Assembly (NCBI RefSeq): GCF_029844725.1
Contig: NZ_JAOCKJ010000004.1
Coordinates: 186,001 to 250,000 of the forward strand
Length of the DNA: 64,000 nt
Origin: Pantoea sp. GD03673
GTDB taxonomy: Bacteria > Pseudomonadota > Gammaproteobacteria > Enterobacterales > Enterobacteriaceae
Direction of reading: 5' to 3'
Part shown: piece by piece, positions 43,691 through 53,687 of the stretch
Layout: every line of letters starts with the position of its first letter
Numbering within the stretch: the stretch's first letter is position 1
The notes under the pieces: model-generated
What the model was told of the DNA's origin: nothing
Seen by the model: the letters and a program-made list of their open reading frames with translations, nothing else
The model's database searches: none
Position numbers and translations under genes: made by a program

Positions 43691-46324
43691 ATGTCTGCAT
43701 CACTCTGCACCCGTTGTGCATCAATCGGCCCGGCTTTGCTACCGGCTCGTTATGCCGTAGTCACTGACAACATCCGCTCCGGCATTCCAGGCTGGGCGAC
43801 ACCAGCGACCCAATTTCCACATGCGGAAGGCTACGACTATGCGGTACGCGCCCTGCGTCAGGGTTTTGTCTATGTTTATTACGAGAGCAACCAGCAGTGG
43901 GACGGCTGGTCCGTTTGCGAGGACGGCAGCCTGTGGAAACAGCCTGCCGCTGCCTATGCTCAGCCCAAAAAGACGCCGGACTGCCACTCACCTGAACACA
44001 GCGCCACCAATATGGAGATGATGGTGCTGAGTGAAGAAGCGCTGCAGGGTAATACCTGGATTGCGTTCTCGCCCTCTAAATGGGGCCTGGTCACGCTTGA
44101 CCGCTATGCACAGGACAAGGGAATGCGCGAAAAGCGGATGCAGTGTCTGGCGTCATGGCAATGGAGTGCACCGGCCAATGCCGACGGAGTCACTGCCGCA
44201 TCGCCTGGCAGCATTGGCAATATCCTCGACTATCAGCAGCCAGGTCCCGCCAACCCCATGTTTTTGCTGCCGTGTAATCTCCCGGTAAAACGCATCAGTC
44301 AGACTGAAGTGTCTGCGCCCTGGTATACATTTGAAGAGCGTGACGTTAAGCCGCAGGGCACCCTTTACGCCTGGAGTAAGCTTCGCGCGGGCAACGTATC
44401 TCGCACGCTGAAAGCACTGCAAAGCCGTGGACAGGGTAAAAATCGTTATGGTAAGGAAATTACCCCGCTGGTGATGGCCCTGCATGATCCGATTGGTATT
44501 GCTCATGAGCTGACGGGTTTTAGTGATGATTATGCTGCGTTGCATAGGTCATGGATGAATGATCTATCGATTGAATTTGCCTCCGATAGCTGGTTGAACG
44601 GCGCTGAAAACCAAATACATGCGCTAAAGAATGCCCGTGCCAAAATTCAGTCCAATGACCGACTGGATTACAACCAGCAGATGATGGAAAAGTACAACCG
44701 CTACGGACATAAAGTGGATGATGCTGTGGTTGCCGAGTGGCGCAAGCGGGAGTCTGAAAGAGCATTCAAGGAAAGTGAAGATGAATATGCCAGTGAATGG
44801 AAAAAGTATACAAAAAAACTGAATCTGCAGAAACGACAGGCTTTTCATAATTGCAATAATCGTTTCTTTGAAGTGCTGGCGCAAAAACTCGAAACATTGG
44901 CAGAGTTGCGTATTAAATGGATGAATGAGAACTCATTTGTTGTGTGCAGTCAGGATTTTTACTCTACACAAGTTGAAGACAACCTCAGTTATCGTGAAGC
45001 AGTGGATTATGCGCTTGCTTCACTCAATCTGACACAGGCTGGCACGAAATTCCTGGATAAACTAATCGAGCAGTATTCCGCTAATAATGAGCGAAATTTC
45101 GTCTGGCGGTCAATTATGCTCAATAACCCGGAAGTCATTGCAGAAACGCAGTCCTTTCTACAGGCGATGGAACAGCATAAGGATAACTATAAGAAAGCTG
45201 ACCAACTGACATATATTATCACGTCAGGAAAGTTGGAAGGAAAATTTGTAAAAGCTTACGGAAAAGCGAACGACATAATAGCTAATAATCCAACACCTAC
45301 ATCAGCATGGTCACGAGTTATGTTGGCGACAGACAGGCGAATGACTACTCTGGGTGATCGGTTTTTTAATTTTACTCGGTTGGGAAAATCATTAGACACG
45401 ATGAATGAATTATTGAGTAAAGTGTTGTTTACTGTATCAGCAGGAGTGGCGACCGTAAGTGAGGAAGTGGAACGCGGAGTAGCACAACTGGTTAGTGCTG
45501 ACGCTTTCAGGAAACAGTTACTGGACAATCTTAAAATAGGAGAGAGGGACTCAGAAAAAATATCAAAAACAAACAAATATAAAATTAATTTTGATGACTT
45601 TGCCAAAAGCGCTGACGGTAAAAAATCGATAAAAAAATCAAGCATCCAGCTGTTGCTTTTTGCATTTAATATGTTGGAGTATTCTTATATAGCTTCTAAA
45701 GCGGACAAAGAGCCTGAAAATTCACTTCTTCGTTTAACCGTTTACTCTAGTTTGTTTAGTACAATAAAGGTTGCCACAGATGTAATTGAACCAGCTGTAG
45801 AATCTGGCATCAAGAACCCATACTTCACAAAAAACATAAAATGGATTGGTCATGCAGCAGCAAACTCCGCTTCATCATTGATGCTAGGAATAGATGTCTT
45901 CAGTGGCATAAATGAATTTAATGGCAAAAGTCGCTGGCAGTTTATTCTGTTATTTACTGGAAAGGTATTAGTAGACGCCGGGACCTTGCTAAAAGCTTTA
46001 GAAGGCATAATGAAATTTGCTGTTGACAGGGAGATTATGTCTGCCAGAAATATATTATTGACCGGTACGTCACATCTTTTAACAAACCAGATTATAGCGT
46101 TCTTAGCATCCTGGCAAGCTATGTTATTAATTTTTATTATTGAGCAGCTAGTGATTTACTTCTCTGACAACGATCTTCAGGATTGGTGTGAAGTTTGTGT
46201 GTTTGGAGAAGATCCTGAAGCAGAGTTAATATCTACAGATAAAATTAAGCTCCTCGATGTTAAAACTGAGTTACTTAGAAAACAAGAGAGTGCTTTCAAC
46301 AAAGCGGTAAAGGTGATTGAATGA
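43691..46324 (+). CDS. VasX/BTH_I2691-type T6SS effector, probable pore-forming toxin
   Basis: 877 residues. N-terminal VasX-type recognition domain: CTRCASIGPALLPARYAVVT, YDYAVRALRQGFVYVYYE, WDGWSVCEDGSLWKQP. A long helical, charged middle (about 310-560; KRESERAFKESEDEYASEWKK) and a C-terminal third with several hydrophobic helices, the last being IIAFLASWQAMLLIFIIEQL at about 825-845. This layout fits toxins that insert into the inner membrane of prey. The coding DNA becomes AT-rich from about 45 kb, unlike vgrG, suggesting separate ancestry of the toxic part. Stop overlaps the next start (ATGA). Confidence 0.82.
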   Translation: MSASLCTRCASIGPALLPARYAVVTDNIRSGIPGWATPATQFPHAEGYDYAVRALRQGFVYVYYESNQQWDGWSVCEDGSLWKQPAAAYAQPKKTPDCHSPEHSATNMEMMVLSEEALQGNTWIAFSPSKWGLVTLDRYAQDKGMREKRMQCLASWQWSAPANADGVTAASPGSIGNILDYQQPGPANPMFLLPCNLPVKRISQTEVSAPWYTFEERDVKPQGTLYAWSKLRAGNVSRTLKALQSRGQGKNRYGKEITPLVMALHDPIGIAHELTGFSDDYAALHRSWMNDLSIEFASDSWLNGAENQIHALKNARAKIQSNDRLDYNQQMMEKYNRYGHKVDDAVVAEWRKRESERAFKESEDEYASEWKKYTKKLNLQKRQAFHNCNNRFFEVLAQKLETLAELRIKWMNENSFVVCSQDFYSTQVEDNLSYREAVDYALASLNLTQAGTKFLDKLIEQYSANNERNFVWRSIMLNNPEVIAETQSFLQAMEQHKDNYKKADQLTYIITSGKLEGKFVKAYGKANDIIANNPTPTSAWSRVMLATDRRMTTLGDRFFNFTRLGKSLDTMNELLSKVLFTVSAGVATVSEEVERGVAQLVSADAFRKQLLDNLKIGERDSEKISKTNKYKINFDDFAKSADGKKSIKKSSIQLLLFAFNMLEYSYIASKADKEPENSLLRLTVYSSLFSTIKVATDVIEPAVESGIKNPYFTKNIKWIGHAAANSASSLMLGIDVFSGINEFNGKSRWQFILLFTGKVLVDAGTLLKALEGIMKFAVDREIMSARNILLTGTSHLLTNQIIAFLASWQAMLLIFIIEQLVIYFSDNDLQDWCEVCVFGEDPEAELISTDKIKLLDVKTELLRKQESAFNKAVKVIE

Positions 46325-47313
46325 AGAAAGATCGTTTAATGAAGGATGCTTTATACTTCCACAGGCTAAAAAAAGAAAAGAGAGCTCTCGAAAGCGACAT
46401 AAGAGTTCACTCGGAATGGTTGTCTAGCCACCCGCGCAGTATTGACTCAAAAGATAAAATAAGTGAATCAGAGAAAAAAATAGTTGAAATTGATGTTTTG
46501 CTGGCTAAAGAGCCGCCCACACCTGAATTGCCACCACGCCAGCCCCTGATAAAAGTCAGCGGCGTATTGGAAGAGATCGATATCTTGTTAGCAAGAGGTT
46601 TTTTTTCAGGCAGAGAATATGAACCAGAAGAGTTTGAAAGGAATGAGAGCAACCGTTTATGGGGCAGTGTGATTTTAGCTGCAGTTGGGGAATCTGCCGC
46701 TGCCGCCGTTCATTCTCAGGATGATATCCGAGAGGCTGATGTCTATGATTTCGTAAAAGGGAAAATTAATGGAAAACCCTTCTACGGCTGGCTAGGGAGA
46801 ACTACAGCGATACCAGGAGATTATATTGAACTTGCTGCAATTGACAAAAACGGACATTACGAAGTTTATGCACTGGCATTACCAAAGTTAAGAACAGTAT
46901 CTATGTTTCCCCGTTGTTATCAGGCAATATATTCAAAGGCCTTGATGGATTTAAAAAGTATCATTTATCTTCCATTTGGCATGGCTGCATTCGTATGTGT
47001 TTTTGGCATTTTTTTTCCGGGCATCAGTGTTGATGAAAACTTTTTTATATTCTTAGGTTACATCGCAACAGTGATGATGGCCTATTGTATAATTGCATCA
47101 CCATTTGCTTATTACCGGAATGTGAAAAAACCCAATCCAATCAATGTCATGGCGCAAAGAATTTTCACCGCATTAGAAATGAAAGAACCAGAAAAAATCA
47201 ACTTAGAAAAAATCACCAAAGAAAAATCAAAACATAAATCACGGCAGGAAAATCAGAAACGAATCATGCCTGATTATAGAGAATGGGTTGATTATTATTA
47301 TTATTATTATTGA
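46321..47313 (+). CDS. Candidate immunity protein for the VasX-like effector
   Basis: 330 residues, translationally coupled to the toxin by the overlap ATGA. Residues about 1-65 helical and charged; central soluble domain (ILAAVGESAAAAVHSQDDI, GKINGKPFYGWLGRTTAIPGDYIEL); two membrane helices at about 218-240 and 245-265; a basic tail. Immunity proteins of pore-forming T6SS toxins are inner-membrane proteins, so position and topology fit, but the role is inferred. Databases tend to call the family a putative T6SS effector. It ends in six Tyr encoded by (TAT)6. Confidence 0.62.
   Translation: MKKDRLMKDALYFHRLKKEKRALESDIRVHSEWLSSHPRSIDSKDKISESEKKIVEIDVLLAKEPPTPELPPRQPLIKVSGVLEEIDILLARGFFSGREYEPEEFERNESNRLWGSVILAAVGESAAAAVHSQDDIREADVYDFVKGKINGKPFYGWLGRTTAIPGDYIELAAIDKNGHYEVYALALPKLRTVSMFPRCYQAIYSKALMDLKSIIYLPFGMAAFVCVFGIFFPGISVDENFFIFLGYIATVMMAYCIIASPFAYYRNVKKPNPINVMAQRIFTALEMKEPEKINLEKITKEKSKHKSRQENQKRIMPDYREWVDYYYYYY
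47293..47310 (+). repeat. (TAT)6 trinucleotide repeat
   Basis: Six tandem TAT codons just before the stop of the immunity candidate, giving a hexa-Tyr C-terminus. The right-hand copy ends in YYYFY, so a Tyr-rich tail is shared while the pure microsatellite is not. Confidence 0.9.
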
Positions 47314-47325
47314 AATGGACTTCTG

Positions 47326-47595
47326 ATGACCAAAGGTATTATCCGCAAAGGCGATAAACTCAACAGCGGTGGAGAAGTGATCTCAGCTTCATCCACCATC
47401 AGAATCGACGGGATCATGGCATCCCGCATTGGCGATATAGTCAGTTGCCCTAAAACGGGACATGGCATCAATCGTATTGTAGGGAGTACACCGCAATGGC
47501 GTTCTGATGGTGGCGAACTGGCCTTTGACCAGTATTACTGTGAATGCGGCTGTCAGGTAATAAGCAGTACACCTGATGCCCTTTTTTCAGGTTAA
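47326..47595 (+). CDS. PAAR-domain spike tip protein
   Basis: 89 residues, caps the VgrG trimer. Features: IIRKGDKLNSGGEVISASST, then IMASRIGDIVSCPKTGHGIN and the Cys-rich end YYCECGCQV. It lies 13 bp after the immunity candidate. It has no fused effector domain, so it is a plain tip. Confidence 0.88.
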   Translation: MTKGIIRKGDKLNSGGEVISASSTIRIDGIMASRIGDIVSCPKTGHGINRIVGSTPQWRSDGGELAFDQYYCECGCQVISSTPDALFSG

Positions 47596-47599
47596 GCCT

Positions 47600-48739
47600 A
47601 TGCACTGGAATATTCCATCTCCGCATCCAGTCCCTGCAATTAAGCCGCTTCGCTGGGCCTTGTTGTGGCGTGTAAGCCTGATAATCGCCGTATTCGTGTT
47701 ATCTATCGCCGCACTGGGCTGGTTGTGGCTCAGGGATGGCCGCATCTGGTTGTATGCCTTTGGTGCAGTCGCTGGGTGGGGGCTGCTTTGTGCACTGGTA
47801 GCAGGCTGGATGATGTACCGCTGTGGCGTGGACCATGAACATGCGCAAGGGCTGCACCTTTATAATCAACTGCAGGACGCTGAGTGGCAACGCTGGTCGC
47901 AAAAGGGGCTGTCAGTACTGGATTACAGTTTTATATTTCCGCAGCAGGTTCCCCCTGTGATGTTAGCGCCTCAGCCGGTCGTCAGCGAAGAAGCTTACTC
48001 TCCAGGCCCCCACCCCGGCCCGGCTTCCCTGTTACGGGAATTATTGCTGCCACTTCTTCCCGCTCTTCGAGCGGCAGTGGGTCGCCATCCGCTGACGGTA
48101 TCACTTCCCGAATCAGTGAGCGTGCGCGAACTTCAACGTTTTTGTGTAGAGGCGGAATTACCTCTTGCGTCCATTTCAGCCGCAGTTACTGACAGCAGTA
48201 ATATTTTCTCCACGCTGTTTCGATGGGCAGACAGTGAAGATACCGCTGTCTGTCGACTGATTGTACTTTCTGACTGGGGAGACAACCGCAACTGTACTCA
48301 GGGCGCTGTTGCCTGGCTGCTGGGACCCTCAGTGAACAAATTCAGCCTGCCGGTACGCGCAACGTTGCATCGTCCCATGCGAGCAAGTGAAGGGGAAACA
48401 TCTCAGGAAATCATACAGTTTCTGAATTACCAGCCACTGGCGCAGCAGGCTTCAGATTTGTGGCTCAGCGCAGGTACATCCGCGCTGGCCGCACCAGTCA
48501 TGATACAGCGAGCAGCCTGCCTGCAGACGACATCATCAGACAAAATCGCACTACCTGAAATAACACAACACCATATTCTTCACTGGCTCGGCAAGGTCAG
48601 TGAAGAGAGTCCTTTTTTTGCTGTCACCCTGATGATGCAGATGGCTGAATGCCGCAAGGGAACGCAGGTTTTACTCCACAAGGAACAAAACGTGCTGACG
48701 TTCTGTAGTGTCAGTGCTGGAGCCTTTAGTTATGAATAA
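47600..48739 (+). CDS. T6SS-linked membrane protein of unknown function
   Basis: 379 residues from 47600, four bases after the PAAR stop. Two N-terminal membrane helices (about 24-46 and 52-74), then a mainly soluble domain (about 85-379) that I do not recognise. Its stop overlaps the tssM start by eight bases (ATGAATAA), so it is made together with TssM. A truncated copy is in the right-hand array at the same place after PAAR. Confidence 0.78.
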   Translation: MHWNIPSPHPVPAIKPLRWALLWRVSLIIAVFVLSIAALGWLWLRDGRIWLYAFGAVAGWGLLCALVAGWMMYRCGVDHEHAQGLHLYNQLQDAEWQRWSQKGLSVLDYSFIFPQQVPPVMLAPQPVVSEEAYSPGPHPGPASLLRELLLPLLPALRAAVGRHPLTVSLPESVSVRELQRFCVEAELPLASISAAVTDSSNIFSTLFRWADSEDTAVCRLIVLSDWGDNRNCTQGAVAWLLGPSVNKFSLPVRATLHRPMRASEGETSQEIIQFLNYQPLAQQASDLWLSAGTSALAAPVMIQRAACLQTTSSDKIALPEITQHHILHWLGKVSEESPFFAVTLMMQMAECRKGTQVLLHKEQNVLTFCSVSAGAFSYE

Positions 48740-51700
48740 GCGTCTTTTTCGTATTCCGGGCAGCATGATGATGCTGCTGGTGGTCGGGCTGATTGCCGGA
48801 TTAGCTATCTGGTTTTTCGGGCCGGAATGGCATCTCACTCGCCAGCAACAGGGACTGTACTGGCTGGCCATGATGGCGGTAACAGCACTGCTGCAGGTGG
48901 CCTGGCGGCAGTATCGCCAGCGAATGCCAGAGTCGACAGGAAATCCCCACGTAAAGAAAGATACGCCAGCAGAGCCCACTTTCATTAATGAGATTCGCAC
49001 TTACTTAAGTCATCACTACGGGCGAAGATGGAAGCGTAAGGTAAGGTTTGTTGTTATTACCGGCACGCCGCATCAGGCCGGGCAAATTATACCGGGACTG
49101 GTCGAAGCCCAGTGGCTGGAAGCTAACGGCGTGGTCGCCGTCTGGGGCGGTAATCTCACCTCTGGCGCGGAAAGTGTGCGCATCACCGCGCTGCGTAAGC
49201 TCAGGCGCTGCCCGGTCAGCGCCATCGTGCTGGCGTATGATGCCGCGCTGCGTCAGGCGATGCCAACTGACACCGTTGCGCGTCAGCTGACGGAGCGCTG
49301 CAAAAAACTTGGCTGGCAGGTGCCGCTTTACCTGTGGGAAGTGCAGAACTACGTCTGGCCGCAGCAGGAGCGCGAGACCCAGCCGGTCGGCGTGCTGCTG
49401 CCCGCGCAGGCATCTCCAGCAGAACTGGCTGCTGCTCTGCAGACGTTGCCCGCTCAGCTCACCGAACCCGGCATCCGCCAGGGCATGAACAATTCTCACT
49501 TTGCTTTTCTGCTGCAGCTAAGCGCCATGCTGCGCGATGGCGCTGCTGAGCAATTTCAGCGTCTGAGCACGCCGCTGCTGACCGGACCTTATGCGGTGCC
49601 GTTGCGTGGTGTGATGTTCAGCCCGCCGGTTGCTGCGAAGGACGCCGACAAACATCGCTGGCTGCCTGACAACAGCTGGCAACGTATTCTGGACGACCTG
49701 CCGGGCCTGAAAATCCGTCGCGCCGGGTTTGCCTGGGAGCGCGTAGTTTATCAGACGGTGATGGCGGTACTGCTGTTACTGTGGGGTGGATTGCTGCTGT
49801 CATGGTGGACTAACCATCGTGCCATGAGTGAGGCGCAGCAGCTTGTGCAGGCTGCTGCTGATGTTTCACTGCCGGAGGATAAACGACTTATCAGCTTCGG
49901 CCAGCTACAGCGAAAAGTGGACCAGCTCGACTGGCGGCGTCAGCACGGCACGCCCTGGAATAGTCGTCTTGGACTGAGTCAGAATGATGCGCTGCTCAAT
50001 GCGCTGTGGCCGCATTACGCGCGTATTGCTCTGCCCGAGCTGCGAGACGGCGCGGTACAGCATCTTTCAATGGCTCTGGAACGCTGGAGCACACTGCCGG
50101 TCAACGACCCGCAGCGTGCTGAGCAAAGTAAAGACGCTTATGGCTGGCTGAAAGCGTATCTGATGCTGAGCCATCCGCAGAAGATGGATGCAGCGCTGTT
50201 TGCCGACACGGTAATGCGCGTCTGGCCGCAGCGCAAAGACGTCAGCCTGGGACTCTGGCAGGCGGAAGGCGCAAACCAACTGCGCTTTATGGCGCAGCAT
50301 CTGCCTGATCATAAAGAATGGCAGATAAAGCCGGATATGGCGCTGGTCTCAGCGTCACGCACCGCCCTGCTGCGCACCATCGGCATGCGCAACGGTGAAT
50401 CGGCTCAGTACCAGAAGGTGCTGGCGCGGGTATCCCACAACTACGCGGACCTCAGCCTGCATGACATGACCGGCGATACCGATGCCGGGCGGCTGTTTGT
50501 CAGCGACAGCGTAGTGTCGGGCATGTTTACTCGCCAGGCGTGGGAAGGTGCGGTGCAACCCGCCATTGAAAAGGTGGTGAGTGATCGGCGCGAGGAAATC
50601 GACTGGGTGCTGAGCGACAGCGAGCAGCCGTCCGGCAGCGAGAACTCGCCCGAGATGCTGAAGGCCCGCCTCACCGAACGCTACTTCACCGACTATGCCG
50701 GAGCCTGGCAGGATTTCCTTAACGGCATTCGCTGGCAGCAGGCCGATACGCTGTCAGACGCCATCGACCAGCTGACGCTGCTGGCCGACGTGCGCCAGTC
50801 ACCGTTAGTGGCGCTGATGAACACGCTTAACCAGCAGGGACGCACCGGACAGATGCGCGAGGCACTCAGCGATTCGCTGGTGAAATCAGCCAAAAACCTG
50901 CTGAACCACGCCCCGCAAAACAACATCGACCAGAAGTCCGGTCCGCATGGCCCGATGGATGCTACCTTTGCCCCGGTGCTGAGCCTGATGGACCGCAGTA
51001 ACGACAGCGGCAACAGCCTGAGCCTGCAGACCTTCCTCACCCGCGTCACCCGCGTGCGCCTCAAACTACAGCAAGTCACCGGCGCAGCTGATCCGCAAGC
51101 CATGATGCAGGCGCTGGCGCAGACCGTGTTCCGGGGCAAGTCGGTGGATATCACCGATACCCGCGACTATGGAAGCCTGGTCGCCGCAAGTCTTGGTCAG
51201 GAGTGGAGCGGCTTTGGACAGGCGGTATTCGTACAGCCTATGGTGCAGGCGTGGCAGCAGGTGCTGGCACCGACCGCATCCAGCATTAATAGCCAGTGGC
51301 AGACCAGCATCGTGCAGGACTGGGAAAGTGACTTCAACGACCGCTGGCCGTTCTCGCCGCAGAAGCAGAGCGAAGCGTCACTGCCGCTGCTGTCGCAGTA
51401 TCTGCGCAACGACACCGGACGCGTCACGCAGTTCGTGAAGGAGAACCTGGGCGGCGTGCTGCGTAAGGAAGGTCGACGCTGGGTACCGGATGCCATGGCT
51501 GCACAGGGGCTGCACTTCAACCCGGCGTTTATCGATGCGCTGAATCAGCTCAGTGCGCTGGCCGACGTGGCCTTTACCGGCGGTGATGCCAGCGTACAGT
51601 TTGCGCTGATGGGTAAGCCTGGCAGGGACGTGATACAGACCATCCTGCAGCTCGACCAGCTGGTGCTGGATTATCACAACCAGCAGGAGCAGTGGCAGAA

Positions 51701-52010
51701 CATCAGCTGGCCTGACAGCCACTGGAAACCGCGCACTTCGCTCTCATGGGTAACTACCACCACAGGTGAGCGCATTTACGCCAGCTATCCGGGCAGCTGG
51801 GGCCTGATTCGATTGCTGGACCGCGCTCAGGTCACTGCCGTGGATAACAGCACCTACAAGCTGAGCTGGAAAACCAGCGACGGCTTTGGTCTTAACTATA
51901 TGCTGCGCACGGAAGTGTCGAACGGTCCGCTGGCGCTGCTTGGATTGAAAGGGTTCAGGTTGCCACAGCAGGTGTTTGCCAATCAAATTAAAGAATCTGA
52001 AGACGAATGA
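48732..52010 (+). CDS. tssM: TssM (IcmF family), without a functional Walker A
   Basis: Inner-membrane component spanning the periplasm to TssJ. 1092 residues: membrane helices at about 9-30 and 42-58, a cytoplasmic N-terminal domain, a third helix at about 338-358 (TVMAVLLLLWGGLLLSWW), then a large periplasmic part with IcmF-related regions. The nucleotide-binding loop seen in many TssM is replaced by VVITGTPHQAGQIIPG near 107-122, with no GKS/T, so ATP binding is unlikely. Its stop overlaps the next gene (ATGA). Confidence 0.87.
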   Translation: MNKRLFRIPGSMMMLLVVGLIAGLAIWFFGPEWHLTRQQQGLYWLAMMAVTALLQVAWRQYRQRMPESTGNPHVKKDTPAEPTFINEIRTYLSHHYGRRWKRKVRFVVITGTPHQAGQIIPGLVEAQWLEANGVVAVWGGNLTSGAESVRITALRKLRRCPVSAIVLAYDAALRQAMPTDTVARQLTERCKKLGWQVPLYLWEVQNYVWPQQERETQPVGVLLPAQASPAELAAALQTLPAQLTEPGIRQGMNNSHFAFLLQLSAMLRDGAAEQFQRLSTPLLTGPYAVPLRGVMFSPPVAAKDADKHRWLPDNSWQRILDDLPGLKIRRAGFAWERVVYQTVMAVLLLLWGGLLLSWWTNHRAMSEAQQLVQAAADVSLPEDKRLISFGQLQRKVDQLDWRRQHGTPWNSRLGLSQNDALLNALWPHYARIALPELRDGAVQHLSMALERWSTLPVNDPQRAEQSKDAYGWLKAYLMLSHPQKMDAALFADTVMRVWPQRKDVSLGLWQAEGANQLRFMAQHLPDHKEWQIKPDMALVSASRTALLRTIGMRNGESAQYQKVLARVSHNYADLSLHDMTGDTDAGRLFVSDSVVSGMFTRQAWEGAVQPAIEKVVSDRREEIDWVLSDSEQPSGSENSPEMLKARLTERYFTDYAGAWQDFLNGIRWQQADTLSDAIDQLTLLADVRQSPLVALMNTLNQQGRTGQMREALSDSLVKSAKNLLNHAPQNNIDQKSGPHGPMDATFAPVLSLMDRSNDSGNSLSLQTFLTRVTRVRLKLQQVTGAADPQAMMQALAQTVFRGKSVDITDTRDYGSLVAASLGQEWSGFGQAVFVQPMVQAWQQVLAPTASSINSQWQTSIVQDWESDFNDRWPFSPQKQSEASLPLLSQYLRNDTGRVTQFVKENLGGVLRKEGRRWVPDAMAAQGLHFNPAFIDALNQLSALADVAFTGGDASVQFALMGKPGRDVIQTILQLDQLVLDYHNQQEQWQNISWPDSHWKPRTSLSWVTTTTGERIYASYPGSWGLIRLLDRAQVTAVDNSTYKLSWKTSDGFGLNYMLRTEVSNGPLALLGLKGFRLPQQVFANQIKESEDE

Positions 52011-52695
52011 CAGAACTTATAAAAATATTAAGTAGTGCGGGCAGCATTCTGACTTTTCTTTCAGGAATAGCGGCATTTTTTTACGCACGATGGCAGTATT
52101 CACGCGACAGTCAGTTTAATACCGTGAATGATGATGTTCGCATAAAGATATTAAAGCAGATTCGCGAATTACATGAACCCCTACTTCTGAAGCCAAGGAG
52201 TTGGTTGTATTAAAGCAGGCTGAGATAAAAGCTTGCTACGAACGTATCGGCCTAACATTCCATAATAAAATCAATCGTCTGATTATTGGATTTTATTCAG
52301 ACAGCGGTTTAAGTTTCAAAGACATTAAGGGCCGCTATTTTCTAGCTTGCCGAAGCATAATGTTTATATCGCCAACCGAATTTCATTTCAATGTTCGTGG
52401 CGCTAAGTGTTCCAAATGGTTTTTTGGAATATTCCCTTTTATCGCAGCCTTACTAATATGCGTTGCTGTATATCTGACTATGCTTCAGGAGTCCACAGGA
52501 TTTGATGATCCTGTAGTCAAATTTTTTTCCTGTGTTTACATGTTGGAATGGCTAATTATTCTCTATTACAGCATGGAAGAATGCAAAAAAATGAACCAGG
52601 GATTGGCCTTCTGGAAACAATTGAAACCTTATCTTCAGGATAACGGAATCCAGACTTCAGATACAAAATCCCGCAGGGGACAAAATATTGGATGA
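52007..52695 (+). pseudogene. Frameshifted membrane protein gene after tssM
   Basis: One protein of about 229 residues seems split between two frames. Part 1 (52007-about 52180): MTELIKILSSAGSILTFLSG, one membrane helix. Part 2 (about 52180-52695): SEAKELVVLKQAEIKACYER, with two more helices (FFGIFPFIAALLICVAVYLT; VYMLEWLIILYYSM). The second part has no credible start, and the frames switch at the run CCCC (52178-52181); one more C would restore a single frame. The start overlaps the tssM stop as ATGA. Family not recognised. Confidence 0.7.
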
Positions 52696-53175
52696 TCTAA
52701 CCCTGCGCTACGACGAAGCCGAACTGCATTATATCAAAGATGCGGCACGAGAATTTGCCCGTCAGCATCCCGGGCAGGCAAGCATGATGAGATTGACCAC
52801 GCACGGTGCAGCGGATGACTCAGTTGAGAGCCTGAGGGATTCGCCTTTCTCAATGGGCGGCTGCGTAAGAAGCTCGACGATGATTACTCTGAGCTGACCG
52901 AGGGCATTATCAGTCTGCTGTGCCGCACGCACTGCGTCCCTTGCCTTCAGCCTGCGTTGCTGAGATATCGCCCGATGCAGACGGCATGAAACTTAGCGAT
53001 GATATTCGGCACTGGCGGCTTCAGCGCTGGCCGAGTTATCGGCAGCGCGGCGTAGATATTGACGTCACGCTGGATACCGCTCACTTTGCGGGTGAAGGGG
53101 ATGTGTGGATGTGTGGCTCCCTGCTCAACCGCTTTTCGCACACCGCTGTCTCGCTTCCTGTCGCTGCCGGGCGTT
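52688..53175 (+). pseudogene. tssF: Decayed tssF (baseplate), left copy
   Basis: The N-terminus DDLTLRYDEAELHYIKDAAR (start codon now TTG) is typical of TssF, and a shifted frame continues with NGRLRKKLDDDYSELTEGII. Most of the roughly 600-residue protein is then missing, and a C-terminal piece, RGVDIDVTLDTAHFAGEGDV followed by GSLLNRF, joins directly. At least one frameshift and a large deletion, so no functional product. Confidence 0.72.
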
Positions 53176-53199
53176 CTGCGCCAGCCGGGGAGAACTGCC

Positions 53200-53658
53200 T
53201 AAGGCCTTGAAGCGCAGGTCCGGCTTGTCACACCTGACACCCGCGCTACCATCACCCCAAATTGTAAGCGCCGGGTTAACGTACCTGAGCCACGGCTCGA
53301 CAGGCATTTCAGCCTGGACAATCAGCCGGTGCCAGGGGGAAAGCGACCGACGTCAACAGCACGGTGGCGATCCTGCTCTATACAGAAAGTCCCGCTGATG
53401 CGCGTGGATGGCAGCCACCAAACCCACCGCTTTACCATGATTTGCTCTCCCTACTGCGGGTATACCCAGGCTGGCGATACGACGCTGACTCTGTCGCGCC
53501 GGTTATTTCCGGTTCCGCGTTTTAGCGCAAAAGCTGACGCCCTGCAGAGTACCTTCGCGGGTTGTGCCTTCCTGCCGGGAAAAAATGATAACAATGATTC
53601 AGATACGTTGACGGTGCTGCTTGGTTCTTATGAAGGGCTAGCGCTTAATCCGCAATAA
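53200..53658 (+). pseudogene. tssG: Decayed tssG (baseplate), left copy
   Basis: Joined over three frames the text reads [53 protein letters not shown] and LSRRLFPVPRFSAKADALQS to LGSYEGLALNPQ. The first three pieces match the right-hand tssG remnant ([28 protein letters not shown]). Frame switches at about 53335 and 53480. The N-terminal third is absent. Confidence 0.72.
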
Positions 53659-53687
53659 CGCAAAGTAACAGAAGTGGATGACGATTA

